This document shows positions 26,601 to 39,767 of a stretch of 64,000 nucleotides of DNA, one piece after another. Source of the stretch: Synchiropus splendidus (Eukaryota > Chordata > Actinopteri > Syngnathiformes > Callionymidae). How positions within the stretch are numbered: the first letter of the stretch is position 1; the number at the start of each line of letters is the position of its first letter. The DNA lies in contig NC_071348.1 in the NCBI RefSeq assembly GCF_027744825.2, forward strand, positions 18,385,563 to 18,449,562. Direction: 5' to 3'. The notes below the pieces were generated by a model. It worked only from the letters and a program-made list of their open reading frames with translations, was not told the origin of the DNA and did not search any database. A program made the translations under genes and the position numbers.

Positions 26601-29600
26601 TAAAAATGTTGATAACTCAGGAAAAACTCTACAGACAGCTTAGCTTTGATGTGCAACTACTAGAAAGACCCTTTCTGCTATAGTGGGAGGAGAAAATTTC
26701 ATGTTCTGAAGTCTCCCTGCAAAGTTATGGCACAATGCGTAAAAAGCGTTTTCAGCCTGAGATTAGGTCGATTCCGGAACGGCAAACATAAAAGTGTTGA
26801 TAACTTTGGAAAAACACTTCAGACAGCTTCGATTTGATGTGCACCTACTAGAAAGATCCTTTCTGCTATAGTGGGAGCTGAAAATTTCATGTTCTGAAGC
26901 TTCCCTGCAAAGTTATAGCACAATGCGTAAAACGCGTTTTCAGCCTGAGATAAGGTTGATTTCAGAACGCCAAACATAAAAATGTTGAGAACTTTGGAAA
27001 AACACTTCAGACAGCTAAGATTTGATATGCAACTACTAGAAAGAAGCATTCTGCTATAGTGGGAGGTTAAAATTTCATGTTCTAAAGCTTCCCTGCAAAG
27101 TTATGGCACAATGCGTAAAACGCGTTTTCAGCCTGAGATAAGGTCGATACCGGAACGCCAAACAAGAAAATGTTGATAACTTTGGAAAAACACTTCAGAC
27201 AGCTTCGATTTGATGTGCAACTACAAGACAGACCCTTTCTGCTATAGTGGAAGTTTAAAATTTCATGTTCTGAAGCTTCCTTGCAAAGTTATGGCACAAT
27301 GCGGAAAAAAAGGTTTTCAGCCTGAGATAAAGTCGGTTCCGGAACCCCAAACATAAAAATGTTGATAACTTTGGAAAAACACTTCAGACACCTTAGATTT
27401 CACGTGAAACTACTACAAAGACCCTTTCTGCTATAGTTGGTAGTGAAAATTCCATGTTCTGAAGCTTCCCTGCAAAGTTATGGCACAATGCGTAAAAAGC
27501 GTTTTCAGCCTGAGGTATGGTCGATTCCGGAACGCCAAACATAAAAATGTTGAGAACTTTGGAAAAACACTTCAGACAGCTAAGATTTGATATGCAACTA
27601 CTAGAAAGAAGCATTCTGCTATAGTGGGAGGTTAAAATTTCATGTTCTAAAGCTTCCCTGCAAAGTTATGGCACAATGCGTAAAACGCGTTTTCAGCCTG
27701 AGATAAGGTCGATTCCGGAACGCCAAACAAGAAAATGTTGATAACTTTGGAAAAACACTTCAGACAGCTTCGATTTGATGTGCAACTACAAGACAGACCC
27801 TTTCTGCTATAGTGGAAGTTTAAAATTTCATGTTCTGAAGCTTCCTTGCAAAGTTATGGCACAATGCGGAAAAAAAGGTTTTCAGCCTGAGATAAAGTCG
27901 GTTCCGGAACCCCAAACATAAAAATGTTGAAAACTTTGGAAAAACACTTCAGACACCTTAGATTTCACGTGAAACTACTACAAAGACCCTTTCTGCTATA
28001 GTTGGTAGTGAAAATTCCATGTTCTGAAGCTTCCCTGCAAAGTTATGGCACAATGCGTAAAAAGCGTTTTCAGCCTGAGATAAGTTCGATTCCGGAACGC
28101 CAAAACATAAAAAAGTTGATAACTTTGGAAAAACACTTCAGACATTTTAGTTTGAGGTGCAACTACTAGAAACACCAGTTCTGCTATTGTGGCAGCTGAA
28201 AATTTCATGTTCTGAAGCTTCCCTGCAAAGTTATGGCACAATGCGTAAAACGCGTTTTCAGCCTGAGATAAGGTCGATTCCGGAACGCCAAACTTAAAAA
28301 TGTTCTTAACTTTTGAAAAACACTTCAGACAGCTTAGATTTGATGTGCAACTACAAGAAAGACCATTTCTGCTATAGTGGGAGCTGAAAATTTCATGTTC
28401 TGAAGCTTCCCTGCAAAGTTATGGCACAATGCAGAAATCACGTTTTCAGCCTGAGATGAGGTGGGTTCCGGAACGCCAAACATAAAAATGTTGTTAACTT
28501 TGGAAAAACACGTCAGACGGCTTAGATTTGACGTGCAACTACTAGAAAGACCATTTCTGCTATAGTGAGAGTTGAAAATTTCATGTTCTGAAGCTTCCCT
28601 GCAAAGTTATGGCACAATGCAGAAAACGCGTTTTCAGCCTGAGGTATGGTCGATTCCGGAACGCCAAACATAAAAATGTTGATAACTTTGGAAAAACACT
28701 TCAGACAGATTAGATTTGAAGTGCAACTACTAGAAAGACCCTTTCTGCTATAGTGGGAGGTGAAAATTTCATGTTCTGAAGCTTCCCTGCAAAGTTATGG
28801 CACAATGCAGAAAACGCCTTTTCAGCCTGAGATAAGGTTGATTCCCGAACGCCAAACATGAAAATGTTCATAACTTTGGAAAAACACATCAGACAGCTTA
28901 GATTTGATGTGCAACTACTAGAAAGACCCTTTCTGCTATAGTGGGACGTGAAAATTTCATGTTCTGAAGCTTCCCTGCAAAGTTATGGGACAATGCAGAA
29001 AACGATTTTTCAGCTTGAGATATGGTCGATTCCGGAACGCCAAACATAAAAATGTTGATAACTTTGGAAAAACACATCAGACAGCTTAGATTTCATGTGC
29101 AACTACTAGAAAGACCCTTTCTGCTATAGTGGGACCTGAAATTTTCATGTTCTGAAGCTTCCCTGCAAAGTTACGGCACAATGCAGAAAACGCGTTTTCA
29201 GCCTGAGATAAGGTGTGTTCCGGAACGCCAAACATAAAAATGTTGATAACTTTGGAAAAACACTTCAGACAGCTTACATTTGATGTGCAACTACTAGAAA
29301 GACCCTTTCTGCTATAGTGGGAGGTGAACATTTCATGTTCTGAAGCTTCCCTGCAAAGTTATGGCACAATGCGTAAAACGCGTTTTCAGCCTAAGATGAG
29401 GTCGATTCCGCAACGCCAAACATAAAAATGTTGATAACTTTGGAAAAACACATCAGACAGCTTAGATTTGATCTGCAACTACTAGAAAGACCCTTTCTGC
29501 TATAGTGGGAGGTTAAATTTTCATGTTCGGAAGCTTCCATGCAAAGTTATGGCACAATGCAGACAACGCGTTTTCAGCCTGAGACAAGGTCGATTCAGGA

Positions 29601-30260
29601 ACACCAAACACAAAAATGTTGAAAACTTTCGAAAAACACTTCAGACAGCTTAGATTTGAGGTGCAACTACTAAAAAGACCCTTTCTGCTATAGTGGGAGG
29701 TGAAAATTTCATGTTCTGAAGCTTCCCTGCAAAGTTATGGCACAATACAGAAATCGCGTTTTTGGCCTGAGATGAGGTTGATTTCATAACGCCAAACATA
29801 AAAATGTTGATAACTCAGGAAAAACTCTACAGACAGCTTAGATTTGATGTGCAACTACTAGAAAGACCCTTTCTGCTATAGTGGGAGGAGAAAATTTCAT
29901 GTTCTGAAGTCTCCCTGCAAAGTTATGGCACAATGCGTAAAAAGCGTTTTCAGCCTGAGATTAGGTCGATTCCGGAACGGCAAACATAAAAGTGTTGATA
30001 ACTTTGGAAAAACACTTCAGACAGCTTCGATTTGATGTGCACCTACTAGAAAGATCCTTTCTGCTATAGTGGGAGCTGAAAATTTCATGTTCTGAAGCTT
30101 CCCTGCAAAGTTATAGCACAATGCGTAAAACGCGTTTTCAGCCTGAGATAAGGTTGATTTCAGAACGCCAAACATAAAAATGTTGATAACTTTGGATAAA
30201 CACTTCAGACAGCTTAGATTTGATGTGCAACTACTAGAAAGACGCATTCTGCTATAGTGG
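23680..30260 (+). repeat. Large nested segmental duplication
   Basis: Sequence from about 23680-26985 recurs, in order, at about 27820-30183. The offset is 4138 bp at first, 3574 bp by 24901, and 3198 bp from about 25560, so the second copy is shorter by five monomers. Shared rare markers include GCGGAAAAAAAGG, CCAAAACATAAAAAAGTTG, CAGACATTTTAGTTTGAGG, GAAATCACGTTTTC, CTAAAAAGACCC and CTACAGACAGC followed by GAAGTCTCCC. A smaller duplication inside it pairs about 24340-24800 with 26032-26492 at 1692 bp, nine monomers. Confidence 0.85.
26981..28075 (+). repeat. Three-monomer (565 bp) tandem duplication
   Basis: Bases 26981-27510 and 27546-28075 share AATGTTGAGAAC, AAAGAAGCATTC, CAAACAAGAAAATG, GCGGAAAAAAAGG, GGAACCCCAAAC and CTACTACAAAGACCC at a 565 bp offset. 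They diverge at CCTGAGGTATGG versus CCTGAGATAAG. This duplication sits at the joint of the larger duplicated block. Confidence 0.85.
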
Positions 30261-33200
30261 GAGGTTAAAATTTCATGTTCTAAAGCTTCCCTGCAAAGTT
30301 ATGGCACAATGCGTAAAACGCGTTTTCAGCCTGAGATAAGGTCGATTCCGGTACGCCAAACATAAGAATGTTGATAACTTTGGAAAAATACTTCAGACAG
30401 CTTAGTTTTGATGCGCAACTACGAGAAAGACCCTTTCTGCTCTAGTGGGATATGAAAATTTCATGTTCTGAAGCTTCCCTGCAAAGTTATGGCAGAATGT
30501 GTAAATCGTGTTTTCAGCCTGAGATAAGGTCGATTACGGAACGGCAATCATAAAAGTGTTGATAGCTTTGGAAAAACACTTCAGACAGCTTCGATTTGAT
30601 GTGCACCTACTAGAAAGACCCTTTCTGCTATAGTGGGAGGTGAAATTTTCATGTTCTGAAGCTTCCCTGCAAAGTTATGGCACAATGCAGAAAACATGTT
30701 TTCAGCCTGAGATATGGTTGATTCCGGAACGCCAAACATAAGAATGTTGATAACTTTGGAAAAACACTTCAGACAGCTTCGATTTGATGTGCACCTACTA
30801 GAAAGACCCTTTCTGCTATAGTGGGAGGTGAAAATTTCATGTTCTGAAGCTTCCCTGCAAAGTTATGGCACAATGCGTAAAACGCGTTTTCAGCCTGAGA
30901 AAAGGTCGATTCCGGAACGCCAAACATGAAAATGTTGATAACTTTGGAAAAACACTTCAGACAGCTTAGATTTGATGTGCAACTACTAGAAAGACCCTTT
31001 CTGCTATAGTGGGAGGTTAAAATTTCATATTCTGAAGTTTCCTGCAAAGTTATGGCACAATGCAGAAAACGCGTTTTCAGCTTGAGATAAGGTGGGTTCC
31101 CGAACGCCAAACATAAAAATGTTGAAAAGTTTGGAAAAACACTTCAGACAGCTAAGATTTGATGTGCAACTACAAGAAAGACCCTTTCTGCTATAGTGGG
31201 AGTTGAAAATTTCATGTTCTGAAGCTTCCCTGCAAAGTTATGGCACAATGTGTAAAACGCGTTTTCAGCCTGAGATAAGGTTGATTCCGGAAAACCAAAC
31301 ATAAAAGTGTTGATAACTTTGGAAAAACAATTCAAACAGCTTCGATTTGATGTGCAACTACTAGAAAGACCCTTTCTGCTATAGTGGCAGGTTAAAATTT
31401 CATGTTCTGAAGCTTCCCTGCAAAGTCATGTCACAATGCAGAAAACGCGTTTTCAGCCTCACATAAGGTCAATTCTGGAACGCCAAACATAAAAATGTTG
31501 ATAACTTTGGAAAAACACTTCAGAGAGCTTAGATTTGATGTGCAACTACTAGAAAGACCCTTTCTGATATAGTGGGTGGTGAACATTCGATGATCTGAAG
31601 CTTCCCACCAAAGTTATGGCACAATGCGTAAAACGCGTTTTCAGCCTGAGATAAGGTTGATTCCGGAACGCCAAACATAAAAATGTTGATAACTTTGGAA
31701 AAACACTTCAGACAGCTTAGATTTGTTGTGCAACTACTAGAAAGACCGTTTCTGCTATAGTGGGAGGTGAAATTTCGATGTTCTGAAGCTTCCCTGCAAA
31801 GTTATGGCACAATGCGTAAAACACGTTTTCAGCCTGAGATAAGGTCGATTCCGGAACGCCAAACATAAACATGTTCATAATTCTGGAAAAACACTTCAGA
31901 CAGCTTAGATTTGATGTGCAACTACTAGAAAGACCATTTCTGCCATTGTGGGAGGTGAAAATTCAATGTTCTGAAGCTTCCCTGCAAAGTTATGCCACAA
32001 TGCAGGAAACGCGTTTTCAGCCTCACATAAGGTCAATTCCGGAATGCCAAACATAAAAATGGTGATAACTTTGGAAAAACTCTTTAGACAGCTTAGATTT
32101 GATGTGCAACTACTAGAAAGACCCTTTCTGCTATCGTGGGAGGTGAAAATTTCATGTTCTGAAGCTTCCCTGCAAAGTCATGGCTCAATGGGTAAAACGC
32201 GATTTCAGCCTGAGATAAGGTCGATTCCACAGCGCCAAACATAAAAATGTTGATAGCTTTGGAAAAACACTTCAGACAGCTTAGATTTGATGTGCAACGA
32301 CTAGAAAGACGCTTTCGGCTATAGTGGGAGGTGAAAATTTCGTGTTCTGAATCTTCCCTGCAAAGTTATGGCACAATGCGTGAAACGCGTTTTCAGCCTG
32401 AGATAAGGTCGATTCCGGATCGCCAAACATAAAAATGTAGATAACTTTTGAAAAACACTTCAGACAGCATAGATTTGATGTGCAACTACTTGAAAGACCC
32501 TTTCTGCCATAGTGGGATGTGAAAATTTCTTGTTCTGAAGATTCCCTGCAAATTTATGGCACAATGCATAAAACGCGTTTTCAGCCTGAGATAAGGTTGA
32601 TTCCGGAACGCCAAACATAAAAATGTTGATAACTTTTGAAAAACACTTCAGACAGCTTAGATTTGATGTCCAACTACAAGAAAGACCCTTTCTGCTATAG
32701 TGGGTAGTGAAAATTCCATGTTCTGAAGCCTCCCTGCAGAGTTATGGCACAATGCGTAAAACACGTTTTCAGCCTGAGATAAGGTCGATTCCGCAAAGGC
32801 AAACATAAAAAAGTTGATAACTTTGGAAAAACAATTCAGACAGCTTATATTTGATGTGCAACTACTAGAAAGACCCTTTCTGCTATAGTGGGAGGTGAAA
32901 ATTTCATGTTCTGAAGCTTCCCTGGAAAGTTATGGCACAATGCAGAAAACGCATTTTCAGCCTGAGATGAGGAGGGTTCTAGAACGCCAAACATAAAAAT
33001 GTTGATACCTTTTGAAAAACACTTCAGACAGCTTAGATTTGATGTGCAACTGCTGGAAAGAACCTTTCTGCTGTAGTGGGAGGTGAAAATTTCATGTTCT
33101 GAAGCTTCCCTGCAAAGTTATGGCACAATGCAGAAAACGCGTTTTCAGCCTGAGATAAGGTTGATTCAGGAACGCCAAACATAAAAATGTTGATAACTTC

Positions 33201-33479
33201 GGAAAAACACTTCAGACAGCTTAGATTTGATGTGCAACTCCTAGAGAGACCCTTTCTGCTATAGTGGGAGGTTAAAATTTCATGTTCTGAAGCTTCCCTG
33301 CAAAGTTATGTCATAATGCAGAAAACGCGTTTTCAGCCTCACATAAGGTCAATTCCGGAACGCCAAACATAAAAATGTTCATAACTTCGGAAAAACACTT
33401 CAGACAGCTAGGATTTGATGTACAAGTACTAGAAAAACCCTTTCTGCTTTAGTGGGATGTGAAAATTTCATGTTCTGAC

Positions 33480-36400
33480 GCTATACTTCAAAGTTATGGC
33501 ACAATGCAGAAAATGCATTTACAGCCTGAGATAAGGTCGATTCCGTGATGCCAAACATAAAAATGTTTATAACTTTGGAAAAACACTTCAGACAGCTTAG
33601 ATTTGATGTGCAACTGCTAGAAAGACCCTTTCTGCTATAATGGGATAAGAAAATTTCATGTTCTGAAGATTCCCTGCAAAGTTATGGCAGAATGCGTAAA
33701 TTGTGTTTTCAGCCTGAGATAAGGTCGATTCCTGAACGCCAAACATAAAAATGTTGATAACTTTGGAAAAACTCTTCAAACAGCTTAGATTTGATGTGCA
33801 ACTACGAGAAAGACCCTTTCTGCTATAGTGGGATGTGAAAATTTCATGTTCTGAAGCTTCCCTGCAAAGTTATGGCACAGTGCAGAAAACGCGTTTTCAG
33901 CCTGAGATAAGGTGGGTTTCGGAACGCCAAACAAAAAAATGTTGATAACTTTCGAAAAACACTTCAGGCGGCTTAGATTTGATGTGCAACTACTAGAAAG
34001 ACGATTTCTGCTATAGTGGGAGGTCTAAATTTCATGTTCTGAAGCTTCCCTGAGAAGTTATGGCACAATGCAGAAAACGCGTTTTCAGCCTGAGATAAGG
34101 TGGTTTCTGAAACGCCAAACGTAAAAATGTTATTAACTTTGGAAAAACACATCAGACAGCTTAGATTTGATGTGCAACTATTAGAAAGACCCTTTCTGCT
34201 ATAGTGGGAGGTGAAAATTTCATGTTCTGACGCTATACTGCAAAGTTATGGCACATTGCAGAAACCGCGTTTTCAGCCTGAAATAAGGTCGATTCAGGAA
34301 CGCCAAACACAAAAATGTTGAAAAATTTCAAAAAACACTTCAGACAGTTTAGATTTGAAGTGTAAGTACGAGAAAGACCCTTTCTGCTTTAATGGGAATT
34401 GAAAATTTCATGTTCTGAAGCTTTCCTCCAAAGTTATGGCACAATGCAGAAAACACGTTTTCAGCCTGAGATGAGGTGGGTTCCGGAACGCCAAACATAA
34501 AAATGTTTAAAACTTTGGAAAAACACTTCAGACAGCTTAGATTTGACGTGCAACTACTAGAAAGACCATTTCTGCTATAGTGGTAGTTGAAAATTTCATG
34601 TTCTGAAGCTTCCCTGCAAAGTTATGGCACAATGCAGAAAACGCGTTTTCAGCCTGAGATATGGTCGATTCCGGAAAGCCAAACATAAAAATGTTGATAA
34701 CTTTGGAAAAACACTTCAGACAGATTAGATTTGATGTGTAACTACTAGAAAGACTCTTTCTGCTATAGTCGCATGTGAATATTTCATGTTCTGAAGCTTC
34801 CCTGCAAAGTTATGGCACAATGCAGAAAACGCGTTTTCAGCCTGAGATATGGTCGATTCCGAAACGCCAAACACAAAAATGTGGACAACTTTGGAAAAAC
34901 ACTTCAGACAGCTTAGATTTGATGTGCAACTACGAGAAAGACCCTTTCTGCTATAGTGGGAGGTGAAAATTTCATGTTGTGAAGCGTCCCTGTGATGTTA
35001 TGGCACAATGCACAAAAACTCTTTTTCAGCCAGAGATAAGGTGGGTTTCGGAACGCCAAACATAAAAGTGTTGAAAACTTTGGTAAAACACTTCAGACAG
35101 CTTAGATTTGATGTGCAACTACTAGAAAGACCTTTTCTGCTATAGTGGAAGTTTAAAATGTCATGCTCTGATGCTCCCCTGAAAAGTTATGGCACAATGT
35201 AGAAAACGCGTGTTTAGCCTGAGATATGGTCGATTCCGGAACGCCAAACATAAAAATGTTGATAACTATGGAAAAACACTTCAGACAGCTTAGATTTGAT
35301 GTGCAACTACTAGAAAGACCCTTTCTGCTATAGTGGGATGTGAAAATTTCATGTTCTGAAGCTTCTCTGCAAAGTTATGGCACAATGCAGAAAACGCGTT
35401 TTCAGCCTGAGATAAGGTGGGTTTCGGAACGCCAAGCATAAAAATGTTGATAACTTTGGAAAAAGACTTCAAACAGCTTAGATTTGATGTGAAACTACTA
35501 GAAAAACCCTTTCTGCTATAGTGGGATATGAAAATTTCGTGTTCTGAAGATTCCCTGCAAATTAATGGCAGAATGCGTAAATCGCGTTTTCAGCCTGAGA
35601 TAAGGTCGACTCCGGAACGCCAAACATAAAAATGTTGATAAGTTTGGAAAAACACTTCAGACAGCTTAGATGTGATGTGCAACTACTCGAAAGACCGTTT
35701 CTGCTATTGTGGGAGGTGAAAATTCGATGTTCTGAAGCTTCCCTGCAAAGTTATGGCACCATGCGTAAAACGCGTTTACAGCCTGAGATAAGGTCGATTC
35801 CGGAATGCCAAACATAAAACTGTTGATAATTTTGGAAAAACACTTCAGACAGCTTAGATTTGATGTGCAACTACTAGAAAGACCCTTTCTACTATAGCGG
35901 GAGGTGAAAATTTCATGTTCTGAGGCTTCCCTGCAAAGATACGGCACAATGCAGAAAACACATTTTCAGACTGAGATAAGGTGGGTTCCAGAACGCCAAA
36001 CAAAAAAATGTTGATAACTTTGGAAAAACATTTCAGACAGCTTAGATTTTATCTGCAACTACTAGAACGACCCTTTCTGCTATAGTGGGAGGTGAAAATT
36101 TCATGTTCTGAAGCTTTATGCAAAGTTATGGCACAATGCGTAAAACGCGTTTTCAGCCTGAGATAAGGTCGATTCCAGAACGCCAAACATTAAAATGTGG
36201 ATAACTTTGGAAAAACACTTCAGACAGCATAAATTTGATGTGCAACTACTAGAAAGACCATTTCTGCTATAGTGGGAGGTCAAAATTTCATGTTCTGAAG
36301 CCTCCCTAGAAAGTTATGGGACAATGCAGAAAACGCGTTTTCAGCCTCAGATAAGGTTGATTCCGGAACACCAAACATAAAAGTGTTGATAACTTTGGAA

Positions 36401-38659
36401 AAACAATTCAAACAGCATCGATTTGATGTGCAACTACTGGAAAGACCATTTCTGCCATTGTGGGAGGTGAAAATTCGATGTTCTGAAGCTTCCCTGCAAA
36501 GTTATGTCACAATGCAGAAAACGCGTTTTCAGCCTGACATAAGGTCAATTCCGGAACGCCAAACATAAAAATGTTGATAACTTCGGAAAAACACTTCAGA
36601 CAGCTTAGATTTGATGTGCAACTACAAGAAAGACCCTTTCTGCTATCGTGGGAGGTGAAAATTTCATGTTCTGAAGCTTCCCTGCAAAGTTATGTCACAA
36701 TGCAGAAAACACGTTTTCAGCCTCACATAAGGTCGATTCCGGAACGCCAAACATAAAAATGTTCATAATTCTAGAAAAACACTTCAGACAGCTTAGATTT
36801 GATGTGCAACTACTAGAGAGACCCTTTCTGCTATCGTGGGAGGTTAAAATTTCATGTTCTGAAGCTTCCCTGCAAAGTTATGACATAATGCAGAAAAAGC
36901 GTTTTCAGCCTCACATAAGGTCAATTCCGGAACGCCAAACATAAAAATGTTCATAACTTCGGAAAAACACTTCAGACAGCTAGGATTTGATGTACAAGTA
37001 CTAGAAAAACCCTTTCTGATATAGTGGGATGTGAAAATTTCATGTTCTGAAGATTCCCTGCAAAGTTATGGCACAATGCAGAAAACGCGTATTCAGCCTG
37101 AGATAAGGTTGATTCCGGAACGCCAAACATAAGAATGTTGATAACTTTGGAAAAACACTTCAGACAGGTTAGATTTGATGTGCAACTACTAGAAAGACCC
37201 TTTCTGCTACAGTGGGAGGTTAAAATTTCGTGTTCTGAAGCTTCCCTCCAAAGTTATGGCACAATGCAAAAAAAGCGTTTACAGCCTGAGTATAAGGCGG
37301 GTTCCGAAACGCCTAACATAAAAATGTTGATAACTTTGGACAAACACTTCAGACAGCTTAGAGTTGATGTGCAACTATTAGAAAGACCATTTCTGCCATT
37401 GTGGGAGGTGAAAATTCGATGTTCTGAAGCTTCCCTGCAAAGTTATGTCACAATGCAGAAAACGCGTTTTCAGCCTGACATAAGGTCAATTCCGGAAAGC
37501 CAAACATAAAAATGTTGATAACTTCGGAAAAACACTTCAGACAGCTTAGATTTGATGTACAAGTACTAGAAAGACCCTTTCTGCTATCGTGGGAGGTGAA
37601 AATTTCATGTTCTGAAGCTTCCCTGCAAAGTTATGTCATAATGCAGAAAACGCGTTTTCAGCCTCACATAAGGTCAGTTCCGGAACGCCAAACATAAAAA
37701 TGTTCATAACTTCGGAAAAACACTTCAGACAGCTAGGATTTGATGTACAAGTACGAGAAAAACCCTTTCTGATATAGTGGGATGTGAAAATTTCATGTTC
37801 TAAAGATTCCCTGCAAAGTTATGGCACAATGCAGAAAACGCGTATTCAGCCTGAGATAAGGTCGATTCCGTAATGCCAAACATAAAAATGTATATAACTT
37901 TGGAAAACCACTTCAGACAGCTTAGATTTGATGTGCAACTACTAGAAAGACCCTCTCTGCTATAATGGGAAATGAAAATTTCATGTTCTGAAGCTTCCCT
38001 GCAATGTTAAGGCACAATGCAGGAAACGCGTTTTCAGCCTGAGATAAGGTTGATTCCGGAACGCCAAACATAAGAATGTTGATAACTTTGGAAAAACACT
38101 TCAGACAGCTTAGAGTTGATGTGAAACTATTAGAAAGACCCTTTCTGCTATAGTGGGAGGTGAAAATTTCATGTTCTGAAGCTTCCCTGCAAAGTTATGG
38201 CACAATGCAGAAAACGCGTTTTCAGCCTGAGATAAGGTTGATTCCGGAATGCCAAACATAAGATTGTTGATAACTTTGGAAAAACAGTTCAGACAGCTTA
38301 GATTTGATGTGCAACTACTAGAAAGACCCTTTCTGCTATAGTGGGAGGTGAAAATTTCATGTTCTGACGCTATACTGCAAAGTTATGGCACAATGCAGAA
38401 AATGCGTTTTCAGCCTGAGATAAGGTCGATTCCGTAATGCCAAACATAAAAATGTTTATAACTTTGGAAAAACACTTCAGACAGCTTAGATTTGATGTGC
38501 AACTACTAGAAAGACCCTTTCCGCTATAATGGCATAAGAAAATTTCATGTTCTGAAGATTCCCTGCAAAGTTATGGCAGAATGCGTAAATCGTGTTTTCA
38601 GCCTGAGATAAGGTCGATTCCTGAACGCCAAATATAAAAATGTTGTTAACTTTGGAAAA
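33480..38659 (+). repeat. Displaced copy pair, 4889 bp offset
   Basis: Bases about 33480-33770 match about 38369-38659. They share CTGACGCTATACT, a TTCCGT(G/A)ATGCC variant, AAAAATGTTTATAAC, an ATAATGG variant with AAGAAAATTTC, and GGCAGAATGCGTAAAT. The offset equals 26 monomers plus 1 bp. Confidence 0.75.
36383..37700 (+). repeat. Five-monomer-offset (941 bp) duplication
   Basis: The monomers at 36383 and 36571 correspond to those at 37324 and 37512. They share CCATTTCTGCCATTG, TTATGTCACAATGCAG, CAGCCTGACATAAGG, and a CTATCGTGGGAGG variant in the following unit. A 1 bp insertion near 37291 (CCTGAGTATAAGG) accounts for the odd base in the offset and extends a chance open frame over two monomers. 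Confidence 0.75.
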
Positions 38660-39203
38660 ACACTTCAGACAGCTTAGATTTGATGTGCAACTACTAGAAA
38701 GACCCTTTCTGTTACAGTGGGAGGTGAAAATTTCATGTTCTGAAGCTTCCCTGCAAAGTTATGCCACAATGCAAGAAACGCGTTTTCAGCCTGAGATAAG
38801 GTTGAATCCGGAACGCCAAAAATAAGAATGTTGATAACTTTGGAAAAACACTTCAGACAGCTTAGATTTGATGTGCAACTACTAGAAAGACCCTTTCTGC
38901 TATAGTGGGATGTTAAAATTTCATGTTCTGAAGTCTCCCTGCAAAGTTATGGCACTACCCAGAAAACGCGTTTTTAGCCTGAGATAAGTTGGGTTCCAGA
39001 ACGCCAAACATAAAAATGTTGATAACTTTGGAAAAACAATTTCGACAGCTTAGATTTGATGTGCAACTACTAGAAAGACCCTTTCTGCTATAGTGGGAGT
39101 TGAAAATTTAATGTTCTGAAGCTTTCCTGCAAAGTTATGGCACAATGCGTAAAACGCGTTTTCAGCCTGAGATAAGGTTGATTCCGGAACGCCAAACATA
39201 AGA

Positions 39204-39391
39204 ATGTTGATAACTTTGGAAAAACACTTCAGACAGCTTAGATTTGATATGCAACTACTAGAAAGACCCTTTCTGCTATAGTGGGAGGTGAAAATTTCAT
39301 GTTCTGAAGCTTCCCTGAAAAGTTATGGCACAATGCAGAAAACGCGTTTTCAGCCTGAGATAAGGTCGATTCCGGAACGTCAAACATAAAA
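39204..39391 (+). repeat. Reference satellite monomer (188 bp)
   Basis: This near-consensus copy shows the monomer anatomy. The unit is counted from ATGTTGATAAC. A HindIII site AAGCTT lies at 39307-39312. The 12 bp perfect palindrome AAAACGCGTTTT, with an MluI core, lies at 39339-39350. The 8 bp palindrome TTCCGGAA lies at 39370-39377. The CpGs are concentrated in the last third (ACGCGT, GTCGAT, CCGG, ACG), while the first two thirds are almost CpG-free in typical copies. Runs of A or T recur in the unit (AAAA before the start, GGAAAAACAC, GAAAATTTC), so intrinsic curvature is possible. No matching named satellite family comes to mind. Confidence 0.9.
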
Positions 39392-39767
39392 ATGTTGATA
39401 ACTTTGGAAAAACACTTCAGACAGCTTAGATTTGATGTGAGACTACTAGAAAGACCCTTTCTGCTATAGTGGGATGTGAAAATTTCATGTTCTGAAGCTT
39501 CCCTGCAAAGTTATGGCGCAATGCGTAAAACGCGTTTTCAGCCTGAGATTAGGTTGATTTCAGAACCCCAAACATAAAAATGTTGATAACTCAGGAAAAA
39601 CTCTACAGACAGCTTAGATTTGATGAGCAATTACTAGAAAGACCCTTTCTGCGACAGTGGGAGGTTAAAATTTATTATTCTGAAGTTTCCTGCAAAGTTA
39701 TGGCACAATGCGGAAAAAAAGGTTTTCAGCCTGAGATAAAGTCGATTCCGGAACGCCAAACATAAAA

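Noticed and set aside
39204..39391. TATA-like CATAAAAATG as a promoter in each monomer
   Set aside because: It is a common A-rich stretch with no other promoter evidence. Satellite transcription cannot be judged from sequence alone.
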